Below are positions 36,861-47,906 of a stretch of DNA of 64,000 nt, piece after piece. The DNA comes from Paracamarosporium sp. OC-R06-R3 (lineage: Eukaryota; Ascomycota; Dothideomycetes; Pleosporales; Didymosphaeriaceae). Every line of letters starts with the position of its first letter. The stretch's first letter is position 1. Position numbers and translations under genes: made by a program. The notes below the pieces were generated by a model that worked only from the letters and a program-made list of their open reading frames with translations, ran no database searches and had not been told where the DNA came from. The stretch covers positions 62,001 through 126,000 of the forward strand of contig JACVRA010000283.1 in the NCBI GenBank assembly GCA_019828545.1, in the 5' to 3' direction.

Positions 36861-37563
36861 ATCTAATGCGCTTGCAGATCGTCTTAGAACCCTGATGGCC
36901 ACTTGGCGAAAGCTTGGTGGTATATATACCGCTCCATGTCTCGTACAAGCAGTGTCTGCGTTGCGGTGAGTTCCTATCGATCAAAGTGTTAGCGGGACGA
37001 CGAACCAATTACGGCTCAATTCGAGCGCATGCCATGCCATGGACTACGCGTACTACACCATACCTGCCTAATCTGGCTATTCACGTCCGATCTCTTGGCA
37101 AATAGAAAGCTGCGTAGAGGCCACGATATCAATCGGTGAAGAGATGCTAGTTTTAGTTCAATTGCTTTGATGGGAAGCTAAGTAAAAAACCCACAGCAGT
37201 GTTGCAGCAATTTTGACGCATCGAAAGCCTTCATACACGACTCAGGAAGGATTGTACACAAGGCAGGAATTGCTGCACGAAGAATTTACGAAGGATATAC
37301 AACGTACATTCAGGTTATTGGAATCCAGAAGCCTAAGTTCACCGCAATAATAATCTTCCTATTAGCAAAACCACTACAGCACTAAGCGCAAGCAGTAGTA
37401 CAAAAGCTTTGGACGAATCATACCGATCGAGACCGGCAATCTATTCGATGAGGGGTATCTCCGCGAAGTGGTGCGCATAAATTAGCGGGCGGTTCCGATG
37501 CTGCATCCAGAATGTTTACGGGCAGAAGCAAACAAGGGCCATGAAAAACCACAAATCAATCGA
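36861..37563. other. Intergenic region upstream of the nuclease gene
   Basis: AT-richer DNA with no gene seen. It should contain the nuclease promoter and the 3' end of the esterase gene. Confidence 0.5.
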
Positions 37564-38574
37564 TCACTCTGCTTTCAACACGTCCATGACCCAATCGACG
37601 GCTTCTTTGGCCTCCCGGAGTCCATACGGGTACGTAAGAACGAAACAATGCATCTGCTTCTCCCAGTGCAGCCACTGCCCTTCAACACCATTTTCTTTTA
37701 GTTTCTCTCTGAAGAGAATGCCGTCTGGGCTGAGAATATCGTGACCCGCAGTAATGCCATGGACGTGTATTCCATACTTGGCTAACAGGGAGATGTCCGC
37801 GTTGACGGGCGATACTCTTCGGTCGGTGGGATCCCATTCTCCATACCAGGCATTGGCCGTCGACTTTACGAACTTGGGGGTGAGTATAGGGTCGTACTTT
37901 GCTGTCTTCTCAATATCGGGGTTGTTACGGGTCAGATCGGTAGACGGGCATGTCGCAAAGATGGCCACCGGATGCGGTGCACGTTTCGTCTCTACATGTG
38001 TGTTTTCGTCATCTTCTCGTAAGGCTTCGAGAATCAGCGTAAGGACAATGTTGCCTCCCGAGGAGTCGCCTGCCAGGATGATCTTTTCGCCAGCCTCGTC
38101 CGCGCTCTCCATAATTTCGCGATAGAAGCGCAGCAGCCATGGGAATGCCTCGGGTGCCGGGTTTTTGGGTGCCAGTGGGTATGATACAAGCGAAACTCTT
38201 GTGCCAGGCAAATCTTGAGCCATCCTCGAGCACATGCCCCAATGCTGAGATGAAGGCGGAGTCTGCCACCCGCCACCACAGAAATAATAAATGCGCTTTT
38301 TCGTATCCTCCTTAGGTGCTTCTTTTGCTACCATGTCATATATATTGATATCGCATACTTTTCGATGCGTGACGGTGCACTTCTTGGTCCCGATAGGGGA
38401 GGGCTTAAGCTCAACTGAGCCCTTAGGACGCCGCTTGGCTGGTCGCCCGACATGGTTGTGGAAGGGGCGGAGGAGCATGTGTAGGAGCAGCATGAGGATA
38501 GAGCGGTCATGGCGCGTCGTGATCTGGATGCTGGACTCTCTCGATGACGGGTCTGGGTCTGGTCTTGTTGACAT
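37564..38574 (-). CDS. HSL-type alpha/beta-hydrolase (esterase/lipase)
   Basis: An intronless gene of 336 residues. The nucleophile elbow is GDSSGGN (near residue 170), the acid is the Asp of TAGHDILSPDG and the base is the His of EKQMHCF, in the order of the hormone-sensitive-lipase family (alpha/beta hydrolase fold-3). The oxyanion-hole motif, HGGG in most members, reads CGGGW after IYYF. The N-terminal 75 residues contain a hydrophobic stretch SILMLLLHMLLRPF that may attach the protein to a membrane; no cleavable signal is clear. Substrate cannot be told. It diverges from the NADPH oxidase gene 0.9 kb away. Confidence 0.88.
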   Translation of the reverse strand: MSTRPDPDPSSRESSIQITTRHDRSILMLLLHMLLRPFHNHVGRPAKRRPKGSVELKPSPIGTKKCTVTHRKVCDINIYDMVAKEAPKEDTKKRIYYFCGGGWQTPPSSQHWGMCSRMAQDLPGTRVSLVSYPLAPKNPAPEAFPWLLRFYREIMESADEAGEKIILAGDSSGGNIVLTLILEALREDDENTHVETKRAPHPVAIFATCPSTDLTRNNPDIEKTAKYDPILTPKFVKSTANAWYGEWDPTDRRVSPVNADISLLAKYGIHVHGITAGHDILSPDGILFREKLKENGVEGQWLHWEKQMHCFVLTYPYGLREAKEAVDWVMDVLKAE

Positions 38575-39485
38575 GGTGAATTATGTGGAGTACGTTAGTA
38601 AACGTAGAGACGAGGACAGGGAGCTGTTTATCAACGAGCTCGCCTCTTCAGCCACCACATCTTGACATTCCAATGGTGTTGCGCAGTTAGCGACACGCTG
38701 TGGATGAGCGCGTCATTCAGCTTTTCACCAAACGAGGCCAGAGGGAATTGATGACGTCTTAGCGCAGCCCACACAAGGCGCCCAGTGCCTTCGTATCTGC
38801 AGGACGAGGAACAAAATGCGGGCGCGCGAGGACGTTTATGGGCTTTGCAGATGCAGCGGTTCCGATGTAGACGGACGGGATCGCTTCTAGGATCGATGGC
38901 ATTAGATGGTGAAGCTATTAACCGGGTTGGTGGCATGCATGATGATACACCAGGGTGTTGCCAAGACCCCGCGGATCTAGCGTATGGGGCATCCAAGGCC
39001 CGTCTTCCACTCTTCACGTCCATATACGAAGACAGCTTTAATCTACAACCTACCGTGACATGACTTGGACCTACTGGATGACATGTCAAGGTGCAAAAAA
39101 GACAACATGTCGAATATGGCTGGCACGTGCACGCGCCACGATGCGCTTACGCCACACAGCGCCCGGCCTGAGGCTCTACAGGCTTGGTACACCGTTCCAA
39201 GACCGTTCTTTCCGGCTTCCATCGTCTTGGAAACGTGCTGAGAAGCGTGGCTTCGTCGCATTTTCTAGTCTTCTACTGCATAGTCCTCGATTCCGTGAGG
39301 TGTGATAGGCTAACTTAGGATTGTATCGCTTGGCTCACGTATTGGGACAAGAACTCATGCCACTGAGGAGCCATGGTCCCCATCAAACTGTCTGTCATTG
39401 CGCACTGGAAATTTAACTTTATCTTCAGCATACGCGTGTCTTCTCCTCTCATCTCGAACACTGACACGGCCGGGTAAGAAGTGCT
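38575..39485. other. Divergent promoter region, esterase and NADPH oxidase
   Basis: About 0.9 kb without a supported gene, flanked by two outward-facing start codons. No repeats noted. Confidence 0.5.
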
Positions 39486-41574
39486 ATGGCGGCCCCACAG
39501 CAATACCTTACAGATGAAGAAATCGAGAAATTCATCGATAACTTAGATACCGACAACAATGGCAACATTGACTACAAAGAGCTGGAACATAAATTGGATG
39601 AAGTTGGAAAGCAACTGGCGCCTAAGCCAAAACGACACCACATATATCACGATGAGGAAGAGCATGGAAGACACGAATTCTTGCGCACACTAATCGGCAC
39701 GCACGAGAACTCGATACCGCGAGCAGAGTTTGCAGAATGTGTGCGTCGCTGGGATATACCATCACTAGAACAGGACCGCAAGGAAGCGAAAGACGAAGAT
39801 GAGTATCTGAAGAGCATGTCTGTATGGAGGAAGATGCGCGCATACTGGGCTGTCGAAGGACCGAAGATAGCTTTCATGGTGTTTGTGGTGGCTTTTATGC
39901 TTGCTTTTGGTATTTGGCAACTTGTAAGCAGCTTCTCTATACCTCACCCTCAATTCAAATAAAGACTGACAAAGGATACAGGTTAAATACATCACGTACG
40001 AGCAGTATCGACCAGCATTTGGATGGGGCGTTGTCCTTTCCAAGACGTGCGCTGGCGTATTGTATCCAACATTTTTCTTTCTCATCCTCTCCATGTCACG
40101 TTGGCTGTCGACGCTCCTTCGGCGCAACTACATCATCTCGCGTTTCGTCAACTGGGACCTCTCGCAGTCGTTTCACATTAAGATGTCCATTGTCGCCTTA
40201 GTGTTCGCTACATTGCACGCGATCGGCCACTTGACGGGATCATTCGTCTTTGGAAGCAAGCCTAATCGGCAGGAGAATGTTGCAGTCGTTTTGGGCCAGG
40301 ATGCCGTGCCTCGACACTATATCGACTATGTCCGCTCAGTGCCAGGTTGGACTGGCCTGACTGCACTAGGGTGCTTCTACCTCCTGGCTCTCCTCAGCAT
40401 GCCGCAGGTGCGAAAGTGGAACTATGAGGTATTCCAGTTAGGCCATTTGCTCATGTTTCCTATCATTGGTCTCATGTGTGCACACGGTACTGCAGGACTC
40501 CTGCAATGGCCTATGTTTGGATACTGGCTCGCCTTTCCCACACTGCTCGTCGTCCTTGAGCGCTCGCAGCGCGTCATACTGGGATTCTTCCCCATCACCG
40601 CAGACCTCGAACTCCTCGACGAAGAGACCGTCGCAATAACAACAAGCATACCAAAATACCGCTTCTGGCCCTACAAAGCCGGCCAGTATGTGTTCGTCCA
40701 AATACCCAAACTATCCTGGTTCCAATGGCACCCTTTCACCGTGTCAACGTGCACTGGCAAATCCATGCAAGTCCACATCAAAGCCGATGGCGACTGGACC
40801 TCTGCCCTCCGCGACCTCGCGAAAAGCGGCACAAAGAGCCTCAAGATAGGCATCGACGGGCCCTTCGGCGCCCCCGCCCAACGCTTCTATGACTTTGAAT
40901 ACAGCATGGTCTTCGGCGCCGGCATCGGCGTAACCCCCTTCTCAGGCATCCTAACGGACCTCCAAGAACACGAGCTACAACGCTCCTCCTCCAACACCTC
41001 ATCGTCTTCCCCCGACGAGCACCACAAACCCTCATCCCCATCCTCCTCCCCATACTCAGACCACAAACGCATCGACTTCCACTGGATGGTCCGCGACAAA
41101 AACGGCCTCCTCTGGTTCTCAGACCTCCTCAACGAAGTCACCCGCAGCGCAGCGAGCACATGCTCCCGCTCAACCCTCGACATCCGCATCCAAACCTACG
41201 TGACGCAAAAGCGCAAGGAAATCTCCACACACGTCTTCCGCTGGCTCATCGAGAAGTTTCGCACACCTACACATCCGCAATCGTATCTCACGGGCTTGCT
41301 CAACCCGACGCATTTCGGGCGCCCTGATCTGGGATACATCATGGAAGAGCATTATGATGATATGTGTAAGGTTCTTGCGGGGAGGGTGAGGGAGGGCGAG
41401 AAGGGGGAGGGGAGGGGAAAGGGGAAGGTGGATGAGGTTAGGGTGGGTGTTTTCTTTTGTGGGCCGCCTGTTGTGGGGGTGCAGCTTGCGGATTGGTGTC
41501 GGGCGCTTACGGCGAGGGGGAGGAGTGAGGGGAGGAAGGTGGAGTATCATTTTATGATGGAGGTTTTTGGGTGA
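39486..41574 (+). CDS. noxC: NADPH oxidase, EF-hand NoxC type, two exons
   Basis: Exon 1 (39486-39923) and exon 2 (39982-41574) give 676 residues. Residues 21-32 (DTDNNGNIDYKE) are a canonical EF-hand loop, so calcium may act on it directly, as in NOX5. The ferric-reductase membrane core follows with heme-binding His pairs (HAIGH and QLGHLLM to CAHG). The FAD site is WHPFTVST, and NADPH binding is shown by GAGIGVTPF and FFCGPP. The enzyme moves electrons from NADPH across the membrane to oxygen, making superoxide for signalling or differentiation. A Ser/Pro-rich insert of about 35 residues interrupts the dehydrogenase part, as in other fungal members. The C-terminus ends MMEVFG just before a GTGAGT, so a further small exon is possible. 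Confidence 0.92.
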
Positions 41575-42086
41575 GTTGGTAGCGTGGGGGTTGGTAAGGG
41601 GTGGTAAGATGGAGCTATGCGGTGTGTGAGTGTACAATAAACCAGGTAATGGAGAATGGAGAAAGCAGAACCCTTCATATAACTAGATAGTAACAAGTGG
41701 ATCATCATCGTTGTAAGTGAAGCTGCGCACTGCAGATCCTTTGGGTTTGAGGCATGGAAGCACAGTCCTCCAACTTTACGACGCTACTTGAGACATTCAC
41801 CTCGTCCTATACAGCGCAAGTTACCTCGTAGTACTATACTTCAATGTAGGCAATGCATGGATAGTGGCAATAGTAAGTAGCCGCAGCACTGGGCATATAC
41901 ACACTGACGTAGAAACGCGAACACAAACCACAAAATGCACCCACAACTGAAGAATATAACCAATTCATAACTACGTACAGCCCCGCACAAGCGAAGCAAA
42001 ATATATACAACCGAATCGAATGAGCGCTCACCAGCAGCTCGGGTATAAAACAAAACACTCGCAATCCCGCCTGCTCGTCGCGACAC
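41575..42086. other. Convergent 3' region, NADPH oxidase and aspartic-protease-like genes
   Basis: Two genes end toward each other here. No gene seen; presumably both poly(A) sites lie within. Confidence 0.5.
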
Positions 42087-43606
42087 CTACCTCTTCTTCC
42101 AGAAGAACGGCGTCGCGCTCTTGGGCGGCGGGTCAAATTCCATCACCTCCTCGACCTCGAACTGCGCCATCTTCGCCGCCTTCCTCCCCTCCTCAGCCCG
42201 CTTCTCGATGCGCCTCTCCGCCACTCTCCGCCTGCAGCTCGCGACAAAGCAGTACGCGCAGATGCCGATGCCGACGCCGCCGAGGATGCCCCCGATGACC
42301 GCGCCGATGAGCCCCTGCTTCATGAAGGCGTTTTGCTGCGGTCGCTGGTATGCAGCGGGTGTAGACCCGGGGCAGAAGGGCGTGGGCATGACCATGTTGT
42401 TTTTCTGGACGGCGGTGGCGAGGAAGAAGGATTGCTTTTCGAAGTCGGCCATGAGGTAGACTTGGGTGAGGAAGGCGGCGGAGAGGTAGAAGGGGGCGGA
42501 GGAGTCTTTGGCGCGGGACTGCACGGGCGTGATGTTTGAGGCGTTCATGAGGACGTGGGGTGGGAGCGTGACGGTGAAGCCGTCGTCTAGGACGATGGTT
42601 AGGGTGCCGTTGAAGGCGTTTTTCAGCTTCAACGAGTGGTCGCCCCAGGTGTTGTCGTCCTCGGCGTCGAGGTGCGAGATGAAGTTTTGGGTTATCTCGT
42701 AGGGGAGTGAGAGTGGGTATTGGTCAGTTGTGATCTGGGCGTCGAAGGCAGACGGGCGGGAGGACATGGAGGGGAAGGCGGCAGTATCGAAGAGAGAGAC
42801 ATTGGCGTTGACGTTGTTGGTTTCGGAGATGATGATGTCCTTTACGCGGACGCTCATGGGGTTTGCTGCGCTGTTCATGTCATATTTGTGGACGGGGTCG
42901 ACGAAGCGGCCTGCATCGTACCCGCCGAAGACGTTGCTGCCGTTGACGACACCACCTGCTCGGTCGAAGCCTTGGCCGATGTAGAGTGAGTATGTCTTGC
43001 CGCATATTTTGTTGTTTGCAGCTAGGTCGCGAAGGACGGTTGATGATGGGCCCATGCCTACGACGGCGGGTATCGTTGAGCCTTCTTCGACTACCTGAAC
43101 GGTGTAGTTCTCTACCAGCATCTGTGAAGCGCCATCCGTCTCGAAATAGTGAGTGTATAGGCGGAGTGTGTCCTGACCGAAGTAGGAATTGTCGAATGTG
43201 CTATTCCGTCCAGTGTCCAGTGTTTCGTAGCCCTTGTCCTCGACGAAGCTAACCCAGATGTAAGCAGGCGACAGATAGGTTTACGAGCAATGAACAATAC
43301 ATACGAGGTTGAGTCTCTCGAGTTGAAGAAGCCACCAGTCGATGATTCACAGTTTTTCAGTGTGCTGTTCCCATCGCAGTATGTACTAGCACCGAAAGAT
43401 GTCTGGCTCTGAGATAACGACGGCCAAAGACTGTGGTTCTGTGCTGGTGTCCCTACACCAATGAAGGATCCATACTGAAAGACGGACGAATCGTGGACCG
43501 CTCTCTTGTGGATATCGACGTAGATGGGCGGTATCGAGCAGTTGAAAGCGACTGATGACCGAGCCAACAGCACGGCTGCAGAGAGATAGAAAGCCAGCGA
43601 CGCCAT
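42087..43606 (-). CDS. Membrane-anchored aspartic-protease-like protein lacking catalytic motifs, two exons
   Basis: Exons 43606-43305 and 43248-42087 give 487 residues. I start at MASLAFYLSAAVLLARSSVA because it forms a clean signal peptide; an ATG 23 codons upstream is also in frame. The fold resembles pepsin-type (A1) proteases: IGVGTPAQNHSLW, CDGNSTLKNC, VVGMGPSSTVL, YSLYIGQGFDRAGGVVNGS with an FGGYDAGRF block, then SLPYEI. But the first DTGS position reads SLSQS and the second reads TTD, so it should not cut peptides. Many NxS/T sites precede a transmembrane helix (GLIGAVIGGILGGVGIGICA) with a small-residue face, and a basic, then acidic, cytoplasmic tail. It is probably a surface glycoprotein with a binding role. 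Confidence 0.82.
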
Positions 43607-45390
43607 TATGGAAGTAGCAACAACGCTTGAGACCAGCAAGCGATGTGATAGAAGAGTACAAACGGATACACGCAAGGCACAGACTTGCGCGAGAAGACAC
43701 AGAACAACAGGTGTTCAGGTTGAAGCGGACAGTGTCGGCAGGAGTCTCACCTGTAAAAGCCCTGTAGATGGCGGCGTAGTGTCTTTGTAGGCCTTTACAC
43801 GGTCGCTAACTCGGGAGCTAAGATTTGCCATCACGGCGGCAGCCAGTCAGACGGGAGTGCTGCTATTCTTGCGCATGTGGAGAAGTACATGCAGGCCGGC
43901 CTTAGCGGTGAGCTAGAGGCTCGAACAAGAGAACGAATGGACGTGTGGCGGCAGCTGACGCCTCTGTGCATTGTCCTTCCCCACCGCTGGGATGGTGTCG
44001 GCGCTTGGAAGAGACGGCGGAGGGTGGAACAATGATGACCCTCTCCGTTGCAAGGGTACTGGTCTCGATGAAGGAAGCGATTGGCCGGTGGGTAGTGGTT
44101 GTACTAAAATAGATCTGTTCCCCCAGCGTCTACCAAAAATCTGCGATTGGCCATGGCTTGACGCTTGGACTCTGTGGATATTGAACCTTAACTCCTCCAT
44201 GCAGTCCATCTGGTTGCTCGACGGATCGCTTCCGACCTTCGGATAAGACACGGCTGGATTATAGGCGGACTGGATTCTCCGCAGATGCAATCTATCTGTT
44301 CCTGGATCTTGGACAGCGTCCAAATGCAGATACCTCCGTATCCAGAATAATGCGGGACCATGAGACTCCGAACGCACATGTGAGGCGCTGCCATGTAACG
44401 ACGTACACTGCGGCAAGACACATGTTCAATAATTCTTTGCTCGAGGACGAATGCTGCCGTAACGTGGCAATCGGAGGGTAGTGCAAGGGCGTACTTGGGT
44501 TAAGGTGTAGCGGCTTTCCACTGGCGCTTACAACGAGTCCTGTAACCTGTGGAGGATGATCCCGCACCGGCCCGAGCTGTGCACTGGAATGCGGTCGCAG
44601 AATCGGCGTGCCATCGGTCGCGTCTCCAAGGCCAATTTCAAAGCAGCCAAGAAGGCGCGCGCGTCGAGCTGACCCCCAAGCTGTCAACCAATCTCCGCGT
44701 GATGGTTCCGGTAGTACAACTGCTCATCGTTCATAAAGCTGAGACGACACTCTGATTGTGGAGAAGATAAACTTAGATGCCATTTGAGATGGGAGGTCTT
44801 CTGTTGGAGACCCCAAGACCTGATCTAAATTATCGGAGCTTCCGCCATGGGTCCCAGGTACAGTGAGACACAGACCCTGTACCTATGAAAGGCCCAGACA
44901 GTCCTTGCGCATCCACTGAGACACAAAGGAACGACAAGTGCTGAGAGGCAAAACGTGTATCACGTGCTCATGCAGCTTGCCTTGCCAAAGGTCTAGGCCT
45001 TGCATATAAGCAGGTGACGTACGTCGCCACAGACTCTTGGTCGTTCTGCAACAATGCAGTGAATAAGTTCTATTCATCGACCACAGGTACACTGGCAAGC
45101 CACTCTGATCATATGCAAGTGTACATTGTATGTACATGTACAACGTATAGCTACCTGATAAATCCTCCTATCGAACACTTCGAATACTACTCTAGCAGCG
45201 TTATTGAAAGACGATGATACGCTCCATGATGCTTCTCGCATATGCAATGCTTGCCCATAAATCGAAGCTTGCGCCAGCCCTTTGAATCCGTCTGAATCTT
45301 AGCCAGCGACGGGAATAATGTAACGCCGTCGTAATCTCGCCTTACGCCAACGCTATGCAGAAACCATGTGAAAAAGTACATAATGAATGC
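43607..45390. other. Non-coding interval of about 1.8 kb
   Basis: No gene, tRNA or repeat can be supported. Frames of 131 to 167 codons on the minus strand have no recognisable domain and their composition looks like chance. The left end is the upstream region of the aspartic-protease-like gene. Confidence 0.45.
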
Positions 45391-47332
45391 TTAGCTGAAC
45401 AACACCCATCGCTTCTCTGCCGCTGACGGGCCGACACGTTGAGCAACATCCGTCAGTGTGTTAGTAATAGCGTCCTTGGGCACTTTTGGGAACTTCTTCT
45501 TCAAGGCTTCTATCATGCCGAGCTTGGTGAGATCCGAGCCCGCGACTTCTGCTTTGAACGCAGGTAAGAGATCGGCTGAGATCATTCGCTTAGGTTTTCC
45601 GGTCTTTGCATCGATTCCGTGAGATGCATTTTGAGAGCCGTTGAGAGTGTTCAAAAGACCGTTCACAGGGCGAGTGGTGAGGGGAAGACGAGGTGGGTTC
45701 ATCGCCCCGGCAGGCTGGTCACCTTTGATGACTGCCTGGATAGATGTTCGAGCGACCGGGGGTTCGGGGGCCCAGTAGGCTTCTGAGAAAGGATCGATAG
45801 GCGATTGGGTTTCTAGGTCAAATTAGCGTCACCTTATGCTGTGCATCTGCAGGCCACTTACGCAGCAAGAAGCCCATTCTGAACTCTTTGAACTCCGTCG
45901 ATATTGCGCCAGAGCCATCGTTCAACCGCGACACACCACTCGCATCCTCCCAACAGAGACCGGTGCTGACAGGCTCTTGGTCGCCATTGAGTAGTCTGCG
46001 CTTGATGTCTGGGTCATCCTCGTCGTCGAGGAAGCCATCCAAATCCTCCTCACCGTCCTCTTCGAGATCCTCTTCACCCTCAGAATCAAGATCCTCGCCT
46101 TCACCTGGCTCTTCCCACTCAGCTTCAGAGTCGTAGTCGTAATTCAAGTCGGCAAGGCCTCGGAAGGTCGGATTTCGCGCAACCTTGCGTTCCTGCTCTG
46201 GATCGTGGACTTTTGTGTATGTGCCGCAATAGGGCGGCCGGACGTCTTCGCCGAAATGCAAGTATTTCAGCGGGATCCGCTTCAGCAGATCGAGAGGCTT
46301 CATAGTGAGATCTTCTGTTAAATCGATAAAATTGTCAGCTGAGCCATTGACGCGATCGACGACTTCAGCCATTGTCTTTATCTCAAGCCCGCGGCGACGC
46401 TTGGGAAGGACGGATAAAAAGGAATCCATTGCTGCAGGCTCCATGTTGACATCCTTGTGCGTCACGATCTCATCTAAGCGTGATTGAGCGGCGGCCAGGT
46501 CTTCAGGAGAACTGAGAAGCGCGTTCGTTGGCGCGAGAATGCCGGTGGGAGGGAGCGAAAATGGAAGGAACACACGTTCGTAGTCTGATTGGGCATTTTG
46601 CACTATTGCCTTCTGTGGTGATGGGGGCGTCGAGTCAGCGACAGTCACTACAGTGTCCGTAGATAAAGATGCTTGGTCAATGCAGGGTCTCTGGATGGGC
46701 TCTACCATGGTATTACCCGTGGGCTCCACAGCAACCTTAGGCTTAGTAAAGAATGCATTCAACCTCATTTGAGACTATGCGACTGTTAGCGAAGCGTTGT
46801 GCGAGAATGCTCGGCTGAGACTCACCCGCTCTTTCTTCTTCTTCTCTTCTTCTTCCTGTTGCTGTTTCAGCTCTTTTGCTCGCTTCTTTACCTCCTTCTC
46901 TTCGTTCTTCTTGCGCCTCTCTTCTTCCTTCTGAGCCTTTTGGTCTGCCTTCAACTTCTCCTCTGCTTCCTTTTGCGCCTTTTTCTCGGCGCGTACCTTT
47001 GCTTTAATTTCTTTCTCTTTAGCTTGTTCCTCTTTCTCTTGCGTTGTCAACTTCCTCCGTTTTGCTGATTGTTGGTCATTGCTTGAAGCTGGAGCTGTTT
47101 GGGCTGAACTAGAAGCGGTGCTGGCAGGGAGGTTGATGTTCCTTGCGGGCGTGGCCATGTCGGTCTTTATTTGCCTCAAAGGCGATGGAGTGTCTAACGA
47201 GGACATGACGGATAACGGTGTGGACGCGTTCGAAGGAGTAGTGTGGTTCGGAGTTGAGACGGAAGGCTCGACATCGTCGGCGTGGGGACGTTTCTGAGGT
47301 GACGCGAGGACAACGGGAAGCGGAGCCTCCAT
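45391..47332 (-). CDS. Chromatin assembly factor 1 large subunit (p150/Cac1/Rlf2), three exons
   Basis: Exons 47332-46826, 46774-45862 and 45812-45391 give 613 residues. CAF-1 places H3-H4 on newly replicated DNA in the nucleus. The order of parts is that of the family: a disordered start, a long Lys/Glu/Arg helix (KER region, about residues 95-169), a canonical PCNA-binding box QMRLNAFF at 171-178 formed right at the exon 1-2 junction, LKYLHFGEDVRPPYCGTYTK, the NYDYDSEAEWEE block with a long acidic stretch that binds histones, and a C-terminal winged-helix domain (LPAFKAEVAGSDLTKLGMIE to KRWVL). Exon 3 begins QTQSPIDPFSEAYWAPE. The gene diverges from spo11. Confidence 0.95.
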
Positions 47333-47906
47333 GGCTCTTCACGAGGTTGTGTGTTGATGCGTAATGTTGGTGCGCCTGGGTACAATGCAAGTGCAGTTGG
47401 TAGAATTACAAGGATCGATTGCGGGTGGGGTGCGCGGATGTGAACGTGGTGAAGCAGTTACGCGGGTTGGGGAAGTCGCGACGACGCGTCGGGGTGGCGC
47501 GTGCCTGCTTGGCGCGTGCCTGTTCGCAGCGTTGCGTTGAATGGGCGCACTTTCTGCGATTTAGTATGCAATTCCCTCTTTAGGTTTAGCGTACGGTACT
47601 TCCATCTCGTCACTTCCTTTCACCCACCTATCCACATCTTCACTTGCAATTATCCAAATTGCATCAGAGTATTGCATTGAGGTGGGCTTAAATTCTGAAA
47701 CTTCGCCTGAAGGCGTTGACTGCAATCCTCTGTTCGATGCGAAATAAGCTCTGGAAGCACCTTCCATTTGATCCAATTACTGACCGAACAGCGCGACTAA
47801 CCTCGAAAGCTCGAGTACTCGAGTGTTAACAGGATGCGATACAAAGGCTGACTAAACTACAACTTCACTTCTCTCCGTAGTCTGATCTCAGCAAGACGGC
47901 ATTGAT
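47333..47906. other. Divergent promoter, CAF-1 large subunit and spo11
   Basis: About 575 bp between two outward-facing genes, with no third gene seen. It contains a GC-rich part (47460-47540) next to the CAF-1 side. Confidence 0.5.

Noticed and set aside
43913..44416. Minus-strand frame of 167 codons in the 1.8-kb gap
   Set aside because: No domain, irregular composition and an equal number of competing frames on the other strand.
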